Position numbers and translations under genes: made by a program. This document shows positions 1-8,344 of a DNA stretch of 64,000 nucleotides, one piece after another (within the stretch, counting starts at the first letter, position 1; each line of letters begins with the position of its first letter). Source of the stretch: Methylocaldum sp035627495 (GTDB lineage Bacteria; Pseudomonadota; Gammaproteobacteria; Methylococcales; Methylococcaceae); contig NZ_DASPLO010000158.1 in NCBI RefSeq assembly GCF_035627495.1, forward strand, positions 1 to 64,000, written 5' to 3'. Under the pieces are notes generated by a model. The model did no database searches and was not told the origin of the DNA. It saw nothing but the letters and a program-made list of their open reading frames with translations.

Positions 1-149
1 GGCACGGGCGTGATCTCCCAAGGGCGGAAACGGCATCCAGTCGCTCGAACCTGGCGTGCCCGCCAGGTGTGAGTCTTAAGACACGGAGTATCTCCAAAAT
101 CTTAAGAACATCACGAAATCGATAATACAAGGGCGGGATAACGCGACAG

Positions 150-285
150 CGGTTCCCGGCCGCTTCGTTGCCCGAAACGCTTCGCTTATTCGGGCCTACA
201 CGCTGATCCCGATTTACGATTGTAGGCCGGGATAAGCCAGTCCTGAGCCCGGTCGAAGGGGCGATAGCCGTTCCCGGCGGACGGT
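150..285. repeat. REP-like palindromic repeat, interrupted
   Basis: Intergenic palindrome. The arm at 186-200 (TTATTCGGGCCTACA) is nearly the reverse complement of 221-235 (TGTAGGCCGGGATAA). The right part, GTAGGCCGGGATAAG followed by GCGATAGCC and TTCCCGGCG, matches a copy near 63313-63345. Here 24 bases at 237-260, containing CCTGAGCCCGGTCGAAGGG, sit between the two halves. No gene is seen in bases 1-431; they hold only such repeats and the downstream flank of the minus-strand operon. Confidence 0.6.
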
Positions 286-365
286 GCAGAACAGCGGAAA
301 TGCCGGACTCATTGGTCGGGAGCCGGTTGGCACGCACAGCGCCCGAAGGGCATGTTACCGGGAAT

Positions 366-391
366 GCCGGATACGCTTCGCTTAATCCGGC
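366..391. repeat. REP-like hairpin
   Basis: GCCGGAT at 366-372 pairs with ATCCGGC at 385-391 across a 12-base loop. The motif is followed by CTACA, as in the neighbouring palindrome. It lies 40 bases past the stop of the minus-strand regulator gene ending at 432, so it could stabilise or end that transcript. No T-run follows on the minus strand, so it is probably not a classical terminator. Confidence 0.5.
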
Positions 392-431
392 CTACAAACA
401 CTGTAAAACTGATGTGGAAAAACCGTCTGGA

Positions 432-1343
432 TTACGGGCTGTTGTACAAGACTTCGCCCAGAGCTCCGATATCGTAGCCGCCCAAGCTGCGGGCTTTTTC
501 CGAAAATTCCGGTGTGCGGGTGAATTTCAGCAGGGTCTGAAACGGCGGCTCGAAGTAATCGCGCCGGCGGATGACCAGATCGAAGCGTTCGCGCGCCAGC
601 GGCAGAAATTCCAGCTTCATCTGGCGGGCCACGGACTGCACCGCGATGCCGGCGTCCGCTTGGCCGCTACACACGGCGAGACCCGTATCGACATGGCCGC
701 GCGCCGGCTGGGGCAGGAGGTTCAACGCCTCGACCGAGAGGCCCGATTGCTTGAGCAAATGCCGGAAGAGCAGGCGGCTGCCAGCTCCTTCCTGCCGTTC
801 GATGATGCGCGCGCGGGTTCGGGCCAAATCGGAGAGGGCACGGATGCCCAGCGGATTTCCGGCAGGCAGCACCAGTCCTTGCTCCCGCCAGGCCCAGTGC
901 AGGACCACGATTTCGCTGCCCTTCACATGTTCCTTGATCGCCGGCAGGTTGTATTCGCCGCTTTCCGGATCGAGCAGGTGAAGGCCGCACAGTACCCCTT
1001 CGTCGGCGGCGAACCGCTCCAAACCCTCGGTGCTGCCGTTCATCTGCATCGCCAAAGGGTAACCGGTCTCTCCCAAGGCCCATTCCAGCAGCGGATCGTG
1101 ACTGCCGACCACGACTTGCGGCAGCGGCCGGGTTTCCGTCGTCGGCTGCATCTGGAAATCGCTGTTTTGCTTGAGCCAGATATCGATCTGTTGCTTGGGA
1201 AACAGCCACTTGCCCGTAACCCGCGTGCAGGGAATGCGCTTTTGAGCGAGCAAGTCGTAAATCTTGCGCTCTTTCAGCCGTAGATAACGGGCCACTTCGG
1301 GGACCGTCATCATGTCCTGCGTGTCCGATTCGTCCTTCAGCAT
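432..1343 (-). CDS. HTH DNA-binding protein with molybdate-type substrate-binding domain
   Basis: A 303-residue protein. Residues 11-60 form an excisionase/MerR-like winged helix (VPEVARYLRLKERKIYDLL, then GKWLFPK), as in helix_turn_helix_17 domains. Residues about 75-300 are a periplasmic-binding-protein-like domain of the COG1910 type; I see no signal peptide, so it should act in the cytoplasm as a ligand-sensing regulator. The same domain is fused to the MoeA encoded just upstream (1428-3374): both share a DPxxGEYN motif and a G-S-G/R-x-L/I substrate loop. It is the last gene of a minus-strand operon, 84 bases after the fusion gene. The ligand is probably an oxyanion such as molybdate or tungstate, inferred from domain family and neighbours. 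Confidence 0.8.
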   Translation of the reverse strand: MLKDESDTQDMMTVPEVARYLRLKERKIYDLLAQKRIPCTRVTGKWLFPKQQIDIWLKQNSDFQMQPTTETRPLPQVVVGSHDPLLEWALGETGYPLAMQMNGSTEGLERFAADEGVLCGLHLLDPESGEYNLPAIKEHVKGSEIVVLHWAWREQGLVLPAGNPLGIRALSDLARTRARIIERQEGAGSRLLFRHLLKQSGLSVEALNLLPQPARGHVDTGLAVCSGQADAGIAVQSVARQMKLEFLPLARERFDLVIRRRDYFEPPFQTLLKFTRTPEFSEKARSLGGYDIGALGEVLYNSP

Positions 1344-1427
1344 GATTGGGTCTCAAATCGCCTTAAGCGGAAAAGATTCAGGAATATACGTAATGAAACT
1401 AGAAGGATTGTAACCCAAGAGCTTCGG

Positions 1428-3374
1428 CTACGGACGAAAGCCCAGATTGCCCAGCGCTTGCCGTACCCGATCGTCCGTGAGCAATTCCCGAAACTGGCGG
1501 ACGCCGGGGCGTTCCAGACGGCTTTTCGGCACCAGAAAGTCGTAATGCTCGTCCTGGACGGGTATGAACCCGAGACCATATTGAGCGGCGACCGTCTCGA
1601 TGGCGACGCCCCAGTCGGCGCGGCCTTGCGCCACGGCGGCGGCCACCGCGTTGTGCGATTTGGGCTGGACGGCGTAGCCCGGCAGCGGCCGGCCTCCGAG
1701 CAAGCGGTCGATCAGGATGCGCGTTCCGCTGCCGGTATTGCGGTTGATCATGAGACAGCTCGCATCCTCGCGCGCCGCGGCGAGCGCCCCTTCGAGCGTT
1801 TTTCCCGCAAACCGGACGTCGTCCTTGCGGAAGACGATGCCTTGCATGCGGCGGTAGCCGGGGACGAGTTCGAGTTCCGGAGTCAGCAAGTGGCGGTTGT
1901 ATTCGCCGGTCGCCGGGTCCATGAGATGCACCCCGGCGATGTCGCATTCGCCCCGCTTGGCCGCCGCCGCGCCGCCCATGCTGCCGACGTAGAGGGCTTT
2001 GGCCGCCAGGCCGCGCTGCTGCAATAGCGTCAGCAGGTAGTCCAGCCCCGCGCATTGGCTGCCTACGAACACCAGTTCGGCGGGTTCCAGCGCCTGGCCG
2101 AGCAGTTGCACCGAGACCGCGCTGCCGGCGGGAACCTGCTCGGTGCGCTGATCGATGGCGATAAAGCCGTCGGCGAAGCTGAAGGCCGTCACCGCCCCCG
2201 AGCCTTTTCCCATCGGGTAGGCCGCGAGCCCATCGTCGGTCGGCATCAGGCTCACCAAGAGGTACTCGGTGCGCCCGCGCTCGGATGTGATCCGCATGGG
2301 CAGCGTGGCTTCGACCGATCGGGTTCGCGCGGCCGGCAGTCCCGCCAAGCGCCTCAAAACCGGAGCGACGAATTCGTGGAAGTTGAAGATGGCCGAGGTG
2401 GGAAAGCCGGGCAAGACGATCACCGGCTTGCCGTCGGTGACGGCCAGGCAAATGGGTTTGCCGGGTTTGAGGGCCACCCCGTGCGCGACCACGCCGGGGT
2501 TCTTTAAGGCACTAACGGCTCGGTAGGACAGATCGCCCGCGCCTTTCGAGGTGCCGCCGGACAGCAGCGCCATGTCGCATTCCAAACCCCGCTTCAATGC
2601 GCTCGCAAGCGCCGTTTCGTCATCCGGCACCACGCCGAGTTCGACTGGTTCGCCGCCCAATTCGCGCACGGCGGCCGCGAGTATCGTGCCGTTGGAATCG
2701 TAGACCTTGCCGGGTCGCAGCGGCTCGCCCGGCGAAACGATTTCGTTGCCGGTGGAGATGATGGCGACCCGCGGGCGGAGGTAAACCTCCACCTCGTCCA
2801 GACCGATGGCGGCCAAAACCCCGAGTTCCCGCGACGTGAGCCGTTGCCCGGCGCGCATCACGGTTTCGCCTTTGGCGACGTCGGTGCCGGCGAAAGCGAC
2901 GAACTGGCCGGGCAAGGCGGGCTTGCGGATTTCGATGCGGAGCGGCCGCCGGTCTTCCAACAGTTCGGTGTGCTCGATCATCACCACCGCGTCGGCGCCG
3001 CGGGGCAGCATGCCTCCAGTGGCAATGGGCGTGGCGGCCCCGGCCGTGACGGCAATCGAAGGCTCGACGCCGGGCGCGAGCACTTCCGGGTTCAGAGACA
3101 ACACGGCCGGAGCCTCGGCGCTTGCGCCGAAAGTATCTGCGGACCGGACCGCGAAGCCATCCACGCTGGCCCGGTCGAAAGCCGGCACGTCCACGGGGGC
3201 GCTCACGGTGCGCGCCAGTACCCGGCCCAAGGCTTCGGCGAGCGGAAGGGATTCGTTGCCGGACGGCTCCAGCCGAAGATGGGCATGAAACCGCGCCGCC
3301 GCTTCCGTGCGGTCGATGACATCCAGAAACTGTTCCTGGCGGGCCGCGCGCCGCAGGTCGTCGTTATCGGACAT
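1428..3374 (-). CDS. moeA: MoeA molybdopterin molybdenumtransferase fused to substrate-binding domain
   Basis: A 648-residue fusion. Residues 1 to about 425 are MoeA, which inserts molybdate into adenylylated molybdopterin. Visible motifs are VPAFDRASVDGFAV (about 63-76), TGGMLPRGADAVVM (about 118-131), ISTGNEIV (about 207), SGGTSKGAGD (about 270) and LPGFPTS. Residues about 430-648 are a COG1910 periplasmic-binding-like domain with MDPATGEYN and NRNTGSGTRILID. E. coli MoeA is about 410 residues, so the tail is a full extra domain. MoeA-COG1910 fusions are known in bacteria and archaea and are thought to sense or deliver oxyanion. The gene overlaps the upstream MoeA-like gene by 11 bases, which argues for translational coupling. 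Confidence 0.9.
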   Translation of the reverse strand: MSDNDDLRRAARQEQFLDVIDRTEAAARFHAHLRLEPSGNESLPLAEALGRVLARTVSAPVDVPAFDRASVDGFAVRSADTFGASAEAPAVLSLNPEVLAPGVEPSIAVTAGAATPIATGGMLPRGADAVVMIEHTELLEDRRPLRIEIRKPALPGQFVAFAGTDVAKGETVMRAGQRLTSRELGVLAAIGLDEVEVYLRPRVAIISTGNEIVSPGEPLRPGKVYDSNGTILAAAVRELGGEPVELGVVPDDETALASALKRGLECDMALLSGGTSKGAGDLSYRAVSALKNPGVVAHGVALKPGKPICLAVTDGKPVIVLPGFPTSAIFNFHEFVAPVLRRLAGLPAARTRSVEATLPMRITSERGRTEYLLVSLMPTDDGLAAYPMGKGSGAVTAFSFADGFIAIDQRTEQVPAGSAVSVQLLGQALEPAELVFVGSQCAGLDYLLTLLQQRGLAAKALYVGSMGGAAAAKRGECDIAGVHLMDPATGEYNRHLLTPELELVPGYRRMQGIVFRKDDVRFAGKTLEGALAAAREDASCLMINRNTGSGTRILIDRLLGGRPLPGYAVQPKSHNAVAAAVAQGRADWGVAIETVAAQYGLGFIPVQDEHYDFLVPKSRLERPGVRQFRELLTDDRVRQALGNLGFRP

Positions 3375-4584
3375 GGTTCGGTTCCGAGTCCAGGGAGTTA
3401 TAAAGGAATACGGTCACTTCGGCGCCGGACGGATAGCCTTCGCAATCCTCGGGCACCAGCAGAAATCCGTCGGCGGCGGCGAGGGCCGAGAGGCGGGTGT
3501 TGCCGCCCGTGGCGACGGGCTCGGCGCCGTTCGGCGTAAGCCGCACCCGGCAATAGTCGACGCTGCCGAGTTCCGAGCTGATTTTCTTGGTTAAAACGAC
3601 CCGCCGTTCCGGATACGGCCAGGCCGTGCTTCGGCCGGCCATACGCCGTATAGCCCGGCCTGCTAAAAGATCGTAGGCGCAGAAGCAGGCGACCGGATCG
3701 CCCGCCAGGAGAAACACCAATGTGTTCCCGATGCACCCGATGCACCCGATGCCGGCCGAGCGGCCCGGTTCCAGGGCGATGCCGTGCCAGGCCAGTTCTC
3801 CGGCGGTGTCCAGCGCTTCGGCGGCGCGGTCGTTCCAGCCTTCGCCGCTGCTTCCCACGACCAGCGTCGCTTCGATTTCATTTGTGCGGAGCGCTTCCGC
3901 GATCGCATCGTCGGACACGTGCACGCACGCTTCGACTTCGCCGCCGTCCCGCGCCACCAGCGCCTTCAACATCGACGAACCGGCTTCGAAATGCTGGTGA
4001 GTACTACGAGGCTGCCCCGGGACGGCCAAATCATCGCCGGTGGTCACGATCCGTACTTTCGGGCGCCGGATGACCGGAATACGGTCGATCCCGCAGGCGG
4101 CCAGCAGTGCCAAATCCTGGGCGCGCAAGGGTCTTCCCTCGGGTAAGATCGGGCTGTCGCAACCGATGTCCTTGCCGCGGCGCGCGATGTTTTCGCCCGG
4201 CGCAACGGCGGCCGCAACGTTCACGAAGCCGCTTGTTTCTTCGACTAGCGCGAGCGGAACGATCGTATCAGCTCCCTCGGGCAACGGCGCTCCCGCCGCG
4301 ATTCTCGATGCCGTTCCGGGCTGTAGGACGAGTGATGTATCGTGCAGGATCAGCGAGACCGGGCTATAAGCCCCCGCCCCGATGGTTTCGAGCCCGTGTA
4401 CGGCATAGCCGTCGACGGCGGCGCGGTCGAACGGGGGGACATCGATGGGCGACGGCACCGCTTCGGCGAGAACGCGTCCATAGGCTTCGGATACGGCGAT
4501 TCGCTCCGGCGGCAACGCCGAAATCCGCCGGTCCAGCCAGCGCAGCACCTCGTCGACGGATTCGTAGCGGGTGAAGGTTTTCAT
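3364..4584 (-). CDS. MoeA-like molybdopterin-binding protein (degenerate paralogue)
   Basis: A 406-residue MoeA-family protein. The start at 4584 (MKTFTRYESVDEVLRWL) is preferred over one 72 bases further upstream because the family alignment begins there. Domain markers are VPPFDRAAVDGYAV (about 50-63), AGAPLPEGADTIVP (about 105) and VTTGDDL (about 195). The usual SGGxSxGxxD loop of the molybdopterin-binding domain is changed to VGSSGEGWND, so catalytic competence is uncertain. It may pair with the MoeA fusion downstream, which has an intact loop. An in-frame 9-base tandem repeat encodes GCIGCIG near residue 280. It lies 35 bases after the YcgN-type gene, in the same orientation. Confidence 0.82.
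   Translation of the reverse strand: MKTFTRYESVDEVLRWLDRRISALPPERIAVSEAYGRVLAEAVPSPIDVPPFDRAAVDGYAVHGLETIGAGAYSPVSLILHDTSLVLQPGTASRIAAGAPLPEGADTIVPLALVEETSGFVNVAAAVAPGENIARRGKDIGCDSPILPEGRPLRAQDLALLAACGIDRIPVIRRPKVRIVTTGDDLAVPGQPRSTHQHFEAGSSMLKALVARDGGEVEACVHVSDDAIAEALRTNEIEATLVVGSSGEGWNDRAAEALDTAGELAWHGIALEPGRSAGIGCIGCIGNTLVFLLAGDPVACFCAYDLLAGRAIRRMAGRSTAWPYPERRVVLTKKISSELGSVDYCRVRLTPNGAEPVATGGNTRLSALAAADGFLLVPEDCEGYPSGAEVTVFLYNSLDSEPNHVR
3727..3752. repeat. 9-base tandem repeat within moeA-like gene
   Basis: The unit CCCGATGCA is repeated 2.9 times without mismatch. It reads in frame on the minus strand as repeated C-I-G residues, so copy-number change would add or remove three amino acids without breaking the frame. 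Confidence 0.75.
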
Positions 4585-4619
4585 GGGTGACGATTTAGCA
4601 CCCCGGTTTGAAGGCCCAT

Positions 4620-5051
4620 TCAATCCCGCCATTCGATAACGTGATCTTCCAGGCAATCCGCCTCGGCTTCCGGTATGGCATATCGGCGTACGGAAACGCC
4701 GGCATCGTGAACGGATTCAGGATCACCGGAAACCAGGGGATGCCAAGCGGGCAGGTCTTTGCCTTCCGCCAGCAAGCGGTAGGCGCAGGTGGGCGGAAGC
4801 CAATGGTATTGCGTGAACCCGGCACGCAAATTCAGACATTCCGGAACCGATACCGTGCGCTCTTTGTAGTGCGTACAGCGGCAAGCCTCGATGTCGAGCA
4901 GTCGGCACGCCACGCTGGTGAAGAACAACTCACCGGTGTCTTCGTCCTCCAGCTTGTGCAGGCAGCATTTCCCGCACCCGTCGCACAGCGACTCCCATTC
5001 GTGCTCGGTCATCTCGGCCAGTGATTTTTCGTGCCAGAAGGGATTTTTCAT
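4620..5051 (-). CDS. YcgN/UPF0260 family cysteine-cluster protein
   Basis: A 143-residue protein close to E. coli YcgN in length (about 153). It has the family's cysteine cluster: CDGCGKCC at 23-30, then CRLLD, CRCTHY and PTCAYR further on, a pattern suggesting metal or Fe-S binding. The biochemical role of UPF0260 proteins is not established. It is the first gene of the minus-strand group leading into the two moeA-like genes, 35 bases upstream of the next start. No strong Shine-Dalgarno is seen before the ATG at 5051. Co-transcription with molybdenum genes is inferred from spacing only. Confidence 0.85.
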   Translation of the reverse strand: MKNPFWHEKSLAEMTEHEWESLCDGCGKCCLHKLEDEDTGELFFTSVACRLLDIEACRCTHYKERTVSVPECLNLRAGFTQYHWLPPTCAYRLLAEGKDLPAWHPLVSGDPESVHDAGVSVRRYAIPEAEADCLEDHVIEWRD

Positions 5052-5426
5052 GGGTCGGTTACGCGGCTGATGAGTTCGGAAGGCTCATTTTAGTCGCAAA
5101 ACCGTCCGGTGAGTTCGATGGCGAGCCCTCTCCCGTAAGGGGAGAAGGGATTCCATCGGAGCTTTTTAGCCAATTTTGTTTATCCGAGCGCGACGCCTGT
5201 TGCAATAGTGAGCCGCTTTTGCAATAAAGTTCGCCCCCGGTTAGACGGTAGTCGCAATCCGATTAGAACATCATGCCGCAACTCACCAGGCTGGGCGACG
5301 CCCAACCCAAACATGCCGCCTGCCGCGTGCCTTCATTCGAGCGTTGCCCGCGATCCGATTTGCCGGCGGCGAGACTTGTCTAATGGCTGAGTCTTCATAT
5401 CAACCCCAACCCTGACAGGAGGATTT
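5052..5426. other. Intergenic region between divergent genes
   Basis: About 375 bases between the divergent ycgN-like and yeaD-like genes; no convincing gene is seen. It must hold both promoters, which I could not place. CCTCTCCCGTAAGGGGAGA near 5131 is a short hairpin. AGGAGG at 5417-5422 is the ribosome-binding site of the next gene. Confidence 0.5.
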
Positions 5427-6341
5427 ATGGACCCGAACGACATTTCCGTTTTAGACAAGCGTTTCGGCATCGCCGGCGAAGTAGTCTTCAAGGAGGGTCC
5501 CAGCGGGCTGGGGGTGGTGGAAATCAGCAACGGTCTTGCCATGGCGAGCATTGCCTTGCAGGGGGCTCACTTGATGAGCTGGGCGCCGCATCGGGAGGAA
5601 CTGGTCATTTGGCTGTCGCCGAAGGCGAAGTTCGGGCCGGGCGAAGCGATCCGCGGCGGTGTGCCGGTGTGCTGGCCGTGGTTCGGGCCTCATCGGAGCG
5701 AATCCGCTTTTCCCGCTCACGGCTTTGCGCGCACCGTGCCGTGGGAAGTGATCGAAGTGCAGGCGTTGGAGGACGGTTCGACCCGATTGGGTTTCCGCCT
5801 CATCCAGAACGACGAGACGCACGCCCAGTGGCCGCATTCGACGCCGCTCGCGCTTTACATGACCATTGGCACGGCCCTGGAGATGGAACTGGTGACGCAC
5901 AACCTGGGGCTCGCGCCCGTCACGATCGGCGAGGCGCTGCATACCTATTTTCAAGTCAGCGATATCCGCCGGATCGCGATTCACGGTCTCAAAGGCTGCC
6001 TCTATATCGACAAAACGGACGACGGCCGACTCAAGCAGCAATCGGGGCCCGTAACCTTCGACGGGGAGACCGACCGCATTTATCTCGAGTCCACCGCCGA
6101 TTGCCTGATCGACGATCCGGGTTTAAGCCGCCGCATCCGCATCGCCAAGCGGGGCAGCCGTTCCACGGTGGTGTGGAATCCGTGGGCCGAGAGGGCCGAA
6201 GCGCTGGGCGATTTCGGCGAGAATGGCTATCTCGGCATGGTGTGCGTGGAAAGCGCCAATGCCGCGGACGACGTGGTGACGATCGCGCCGGGCGGGACGC
6301 ACCGCCTGTGGGTGCGCTACACGGTGGAGTCGATGCGTTGA
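5427..6341 (+). CDS. D-hexose-6-phosphate mutarotase (YeaD family)
   Basis: A 304-residue aldose-1-epimerase-fold protein, predicted to interconvert alpha and beta anomers of glucose-6-phosphate or related sugars in the cytoplasm. Family markers are QGAHLMSWAPH (about 45), RGGVPVCWPWFGPH (about 75), PAHGFARTVPWEV (about 93), GEALHTYFQVSDI (about 170) and VVWNPWAE (about 250). The His of HGFAR and the later conserved acidic residues form the expected active site. E. coli YeaD is 294 residues. The start is fixed by AGGAGG five bases upstream. The next gene follows after 63 bases on the same strand. Confidence 0.9.
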   Translation: MDPNDISVLDKRFGIAGEVVFKEGPSGLGVVEISNGLAMASIALQGAHLMSWAPHREELVIWLSPKAKFGPGEAIRGGVPVCWPWFGPHRSESAFPAHGFARTVPWEVIEVQALEDGSTRLGFRLIQNDETHAQWPHSTPLALYMTIGTALEMELVTHNLGLAPVTIGEALHTYFQVSDIRRIAIHGLKGCLYIDKTDDGRLKQQSGPVTFDGETDRIYLESTADCLIDDPGLSRRIRIAKRGSRSTVVWNPWAERAEALGDFGENGYLGMVCVESANAADDVVTIAPGGTHRLWVRYTVESMR

Positions 6342-6404
6342 GCGCTGGGCGGGTTATGCTTTTCGGTTTCGCGAACCTCGGCGCTGGATTAACCTAGCCG
6401 AGCC

Positions 6405-7154
6405 ATGGAAATCCTCTATCAGGACGACTCTCTCGTGGCGGTGGACAAGCCCGCCGGCTTGCTCGTCCATCGAAGCGATATCGACCGTCATGAAACCCGG
6501 TATGCCATGCGGATCGTGCGGGATCGGCTCGACCGCCGGGTATACCCGATCCATCGCCTGGACAAGCCGACCTCGGGCGTGTTGGTATTCGCGCTTGATT
6601 CGGATACCGCCCGGCGGATGACGGAATTATTCTCCGGCGGAGCCGTCGAGAAGAGTTATCTTGCCGTGGTTCGCGGCTACACGGACGAAACCGGCATGAT
6701 CGACTATGCGCTGGAAGAGCAACTCGATCGGATGACCGACGCCAAAGCGCGGCTGGACAAACCGGCCCAGCCGGCGGTAACGGTCTATCGCCGGCTGGGG
6801 ATCGTGGAGCTGCCTTTCGCAGTGGGCCGTTACCCGACCGCCCGTTACTCGCTGTTGCGGGTCTCGCCGAAAACCGGGCGGAAACATCAGATCAGGCGTC
6901 ACATGAAGCATATTTTTCATCCGGTCGTGGGCGATACCAGCCATGGCGACGGGCGCCACAACGATTTCGTCAGGGCGCATTTCGGCTGCCATCGATTGCT
7001 GCTCTGTGCGACCGACTTGGTGTTTACTCATCCCCATACGGGGGAGAGGCTCCACGTGAAAGCGCCCTTGGATGACACTTTTCAAAGCATCGTAAACGAC
7101 CTCGGTTGGAGCTTCGTCTTGAGCGAAGCCCTCGAATTCGGCCATTCACACTAA
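6405..7154 (+). CDS. truC: tRNA pseudouridine(65) synthase TruC
   Basis: A 249-residue RluA-family pseudouridine synthase. The catalytic signature HRLDKPTSGVLVF is at about residues 49-61, with Asp as nucleophile; SYLAVVRGY and the KTGRKHQIRRHMKHIFHP block follow, the latter characteristic of TruC, which modifies U65 of tRNA. Length matches E. coli TruC (about 260). There is no N-terminal S4 domain, which separates it from RluC/RluD. It ends 8 bases before the NYN-domain gene, so the two are probably co-transcribed. Confidence 0.88.
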   Translation: MEILYQDDSLVAVDKPAGLLVHRSDIDRHETRYAMRIVRDRLDRRVYPIHRLDKPTSGVLVFALDSDTARRMTELFSGGAVEKSYLAVVRGYTDETGMIDYALEEQLDRMTDAKARLDKPAQPAVTVYRRLGIVELPFAVGRYPTARYSLLRVSPKTGRKHQIRRHMKHIFHPVVGDTSHGDGRHNDFVRAHFGCHRLLLCATDLVFTHPHTGERLHVKAPLDDTFQSIVNDLGWSFVLSEALEFGHSH

Positions 7155-7162
7155 AGAAGCCT

Positions 7163-7993
7163 ATGAGCCATACACCCAAAACCCAGATCATGGCCTTGTT
7201 CTGCGACTTCGAGAACATCGCTCTCGGCGTCCGCGACGCCAAATACGCCGCCTTCGATGTTCAGAAGGTGCTGGAACGGCTGCTTCTCAAGGGCAATATC
7301 GTCGTCAAGAAGGCCTATTGCGACTGGGACCGCTACAAGGAGTTCAAAGGCGGCATGCACGAGGCGGCCTTCGAGTTGATCGAAATCCCGCACGTGCGCC
7401 AGTCGGGCAAGAATTCCGCCGACATCCGCATGGTCGTCGACGCGCTCGACTTTTGCTACACCAAGTCGCACGTCGACACTTTCGTGATCATCAGCGGCGA
7501 TTCCGACTTTTCGCCCCTGGTCAGCAAGCTGCGGGAGAACAACAAGGTCGTCATCGGCGTCGGGGTGAAGAAATCCACGTCCGATTTGCTGATCGCCAAC
7601 TGCGACGAGTTCATTTTCTACGACGACCTGGTGCGCGAGGCGGCAAAGCCTAAGCCGAAGTCGAAGCGCGCGCCCGTCAAGACGTCGCGCCAAGCTGTAG
7701 CACCCGGCGAAGGCGAAAAGAAGACCGAGGAAGACAAGAAACAGCAAGCGCTGGATTGGGTGCTGGAAACGGTCGAAGATCTTTTGGAGGAGCGCGGAGA
7801 AGAGGAAAAGGTGTGGGGATCGATGGTCAAGCAGGCGCTGAAACGGCGAAAACCCGGCTTCAACGAAAGCTATCACGGGTTCCGCACGTTCGGGAAATTG
7901 CTGGAAGACGCGCAAGAACGGAAATTGTTGAAACTGGAATACGACGAGAAATCGGGTGGCTATATCATCAACAGCTTAAGCCGCGAAGATTAG
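7163..7993 (+). CDS. NYN domain ribonuclease-like protein with C-terminal OST-HTH/LOTUS domain
   Basis: A 276-residue protein. Residues 8-150 are a PIN-like NYN (LabA/DUF88) domain with the acidic residues expected at a metal-dependent RNase centre: FCDFENI (about 12), SADIRMVVDAL (about 88) and SGDSDFSPL (about 112). Residues about 200-275 resemble an OST-HTH/LOTUS domain (GSMVKQALKRRKPGFNES), usually RNA binding. A lysine-rich linker joins them. The start at 7163 is chosen because it follows the truC stop by 8 bases and begins the conserved domain. The domain pair is common in bacteria; the RNA target is unknown. Confidence 0.85.
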   Translation: MSHTPKTQIMALFCDFENIALGVRDAKYAAFDVQKVLERLLLKGNIVVKKAYCDWDRYKEFKGGMHEAAFELIEIPHVRQSGKNSADIRMVVDALDFCYTKSHVDTFVIISGDSDFSPLVSKLRENNKVVIGVGVKKSTSDLLIANCDEFIFYDDLVREAAKPKPKSKRAPVKTSRQAVAPGEGEKKTEEDKKQQALDWVLETVEDLLEERGEEEKVWGSMVKQALKRRKPGFNESYHGFRTFGKLLEDAQERKLLKLEYDEKSGGYIINSLSRED

Positions 7994-8005
7994 AGGATCT
8001 CACTC

Positions 8006-8251
8006 TTACCAGGGCTTGCCGAAATACACCGGGCCTTGAAAGCCGCGTCTTTTGTATTCGCGCTCGATTTCTCCTTTCAGCACCGTCGGAATCCCCGTCA
8101 GCTTCAACGCGGTTAACTGGTATTCCAGATAAAAGAACGCTGCGCGCGGATCGCCCAGCGTTAGATTGTCGATATAAGTCCTGGCGATCATCGACCACCG
8201 TCTTGGATCCGGAAACTGGATGATTTGAGCGGTTGATTCGACTGTTTCCAT
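8006..8251 (-). CDS. Small conserved-looking protein of unknown function
   Basis: An 81-residue protein that I do not recognise. It begins METVESTAQIIQFPDP and has mixed hydrophobic and charged helices, no signal peptide and no membrane segment. It is convergent with the NYN gene, whose stop is 12 bases away. Coding status is supported by the tight fit between genes and the low-bias amino-acid composition rather than by a family match. Confidence 0.55.
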   Translation of the reverse strand: METVESTAQIIQFPDPRRWSMIARTYIDNLTLGDPRAAFFYLEYQLTALKLTGIPTVLKGEIEREYKRRGFQGPVYFGKPW

Positions 8252-8344
8252 TTCGGGCCACCTTACTCCGTTCGACTTCGGCGGGCGGCGCTTTGTTCAC
8301 TGCGGATGTCGATTTTCGGGCTATAAGTTGATCCTGCCAAAAGA

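Noticed and set aside
327..341. Sigma-54-like GG-N10-GC spacing in TGGCACGCACAGCGC
   Set aside because: Lies in a repeat region with no plus-strand gene downstream; likely chance.
300..1283. Long plus-strand open frame at the left end
   Set aside because: It is the antisense shadow of the HTH/substrate-binding gene, which has clear family motifs.
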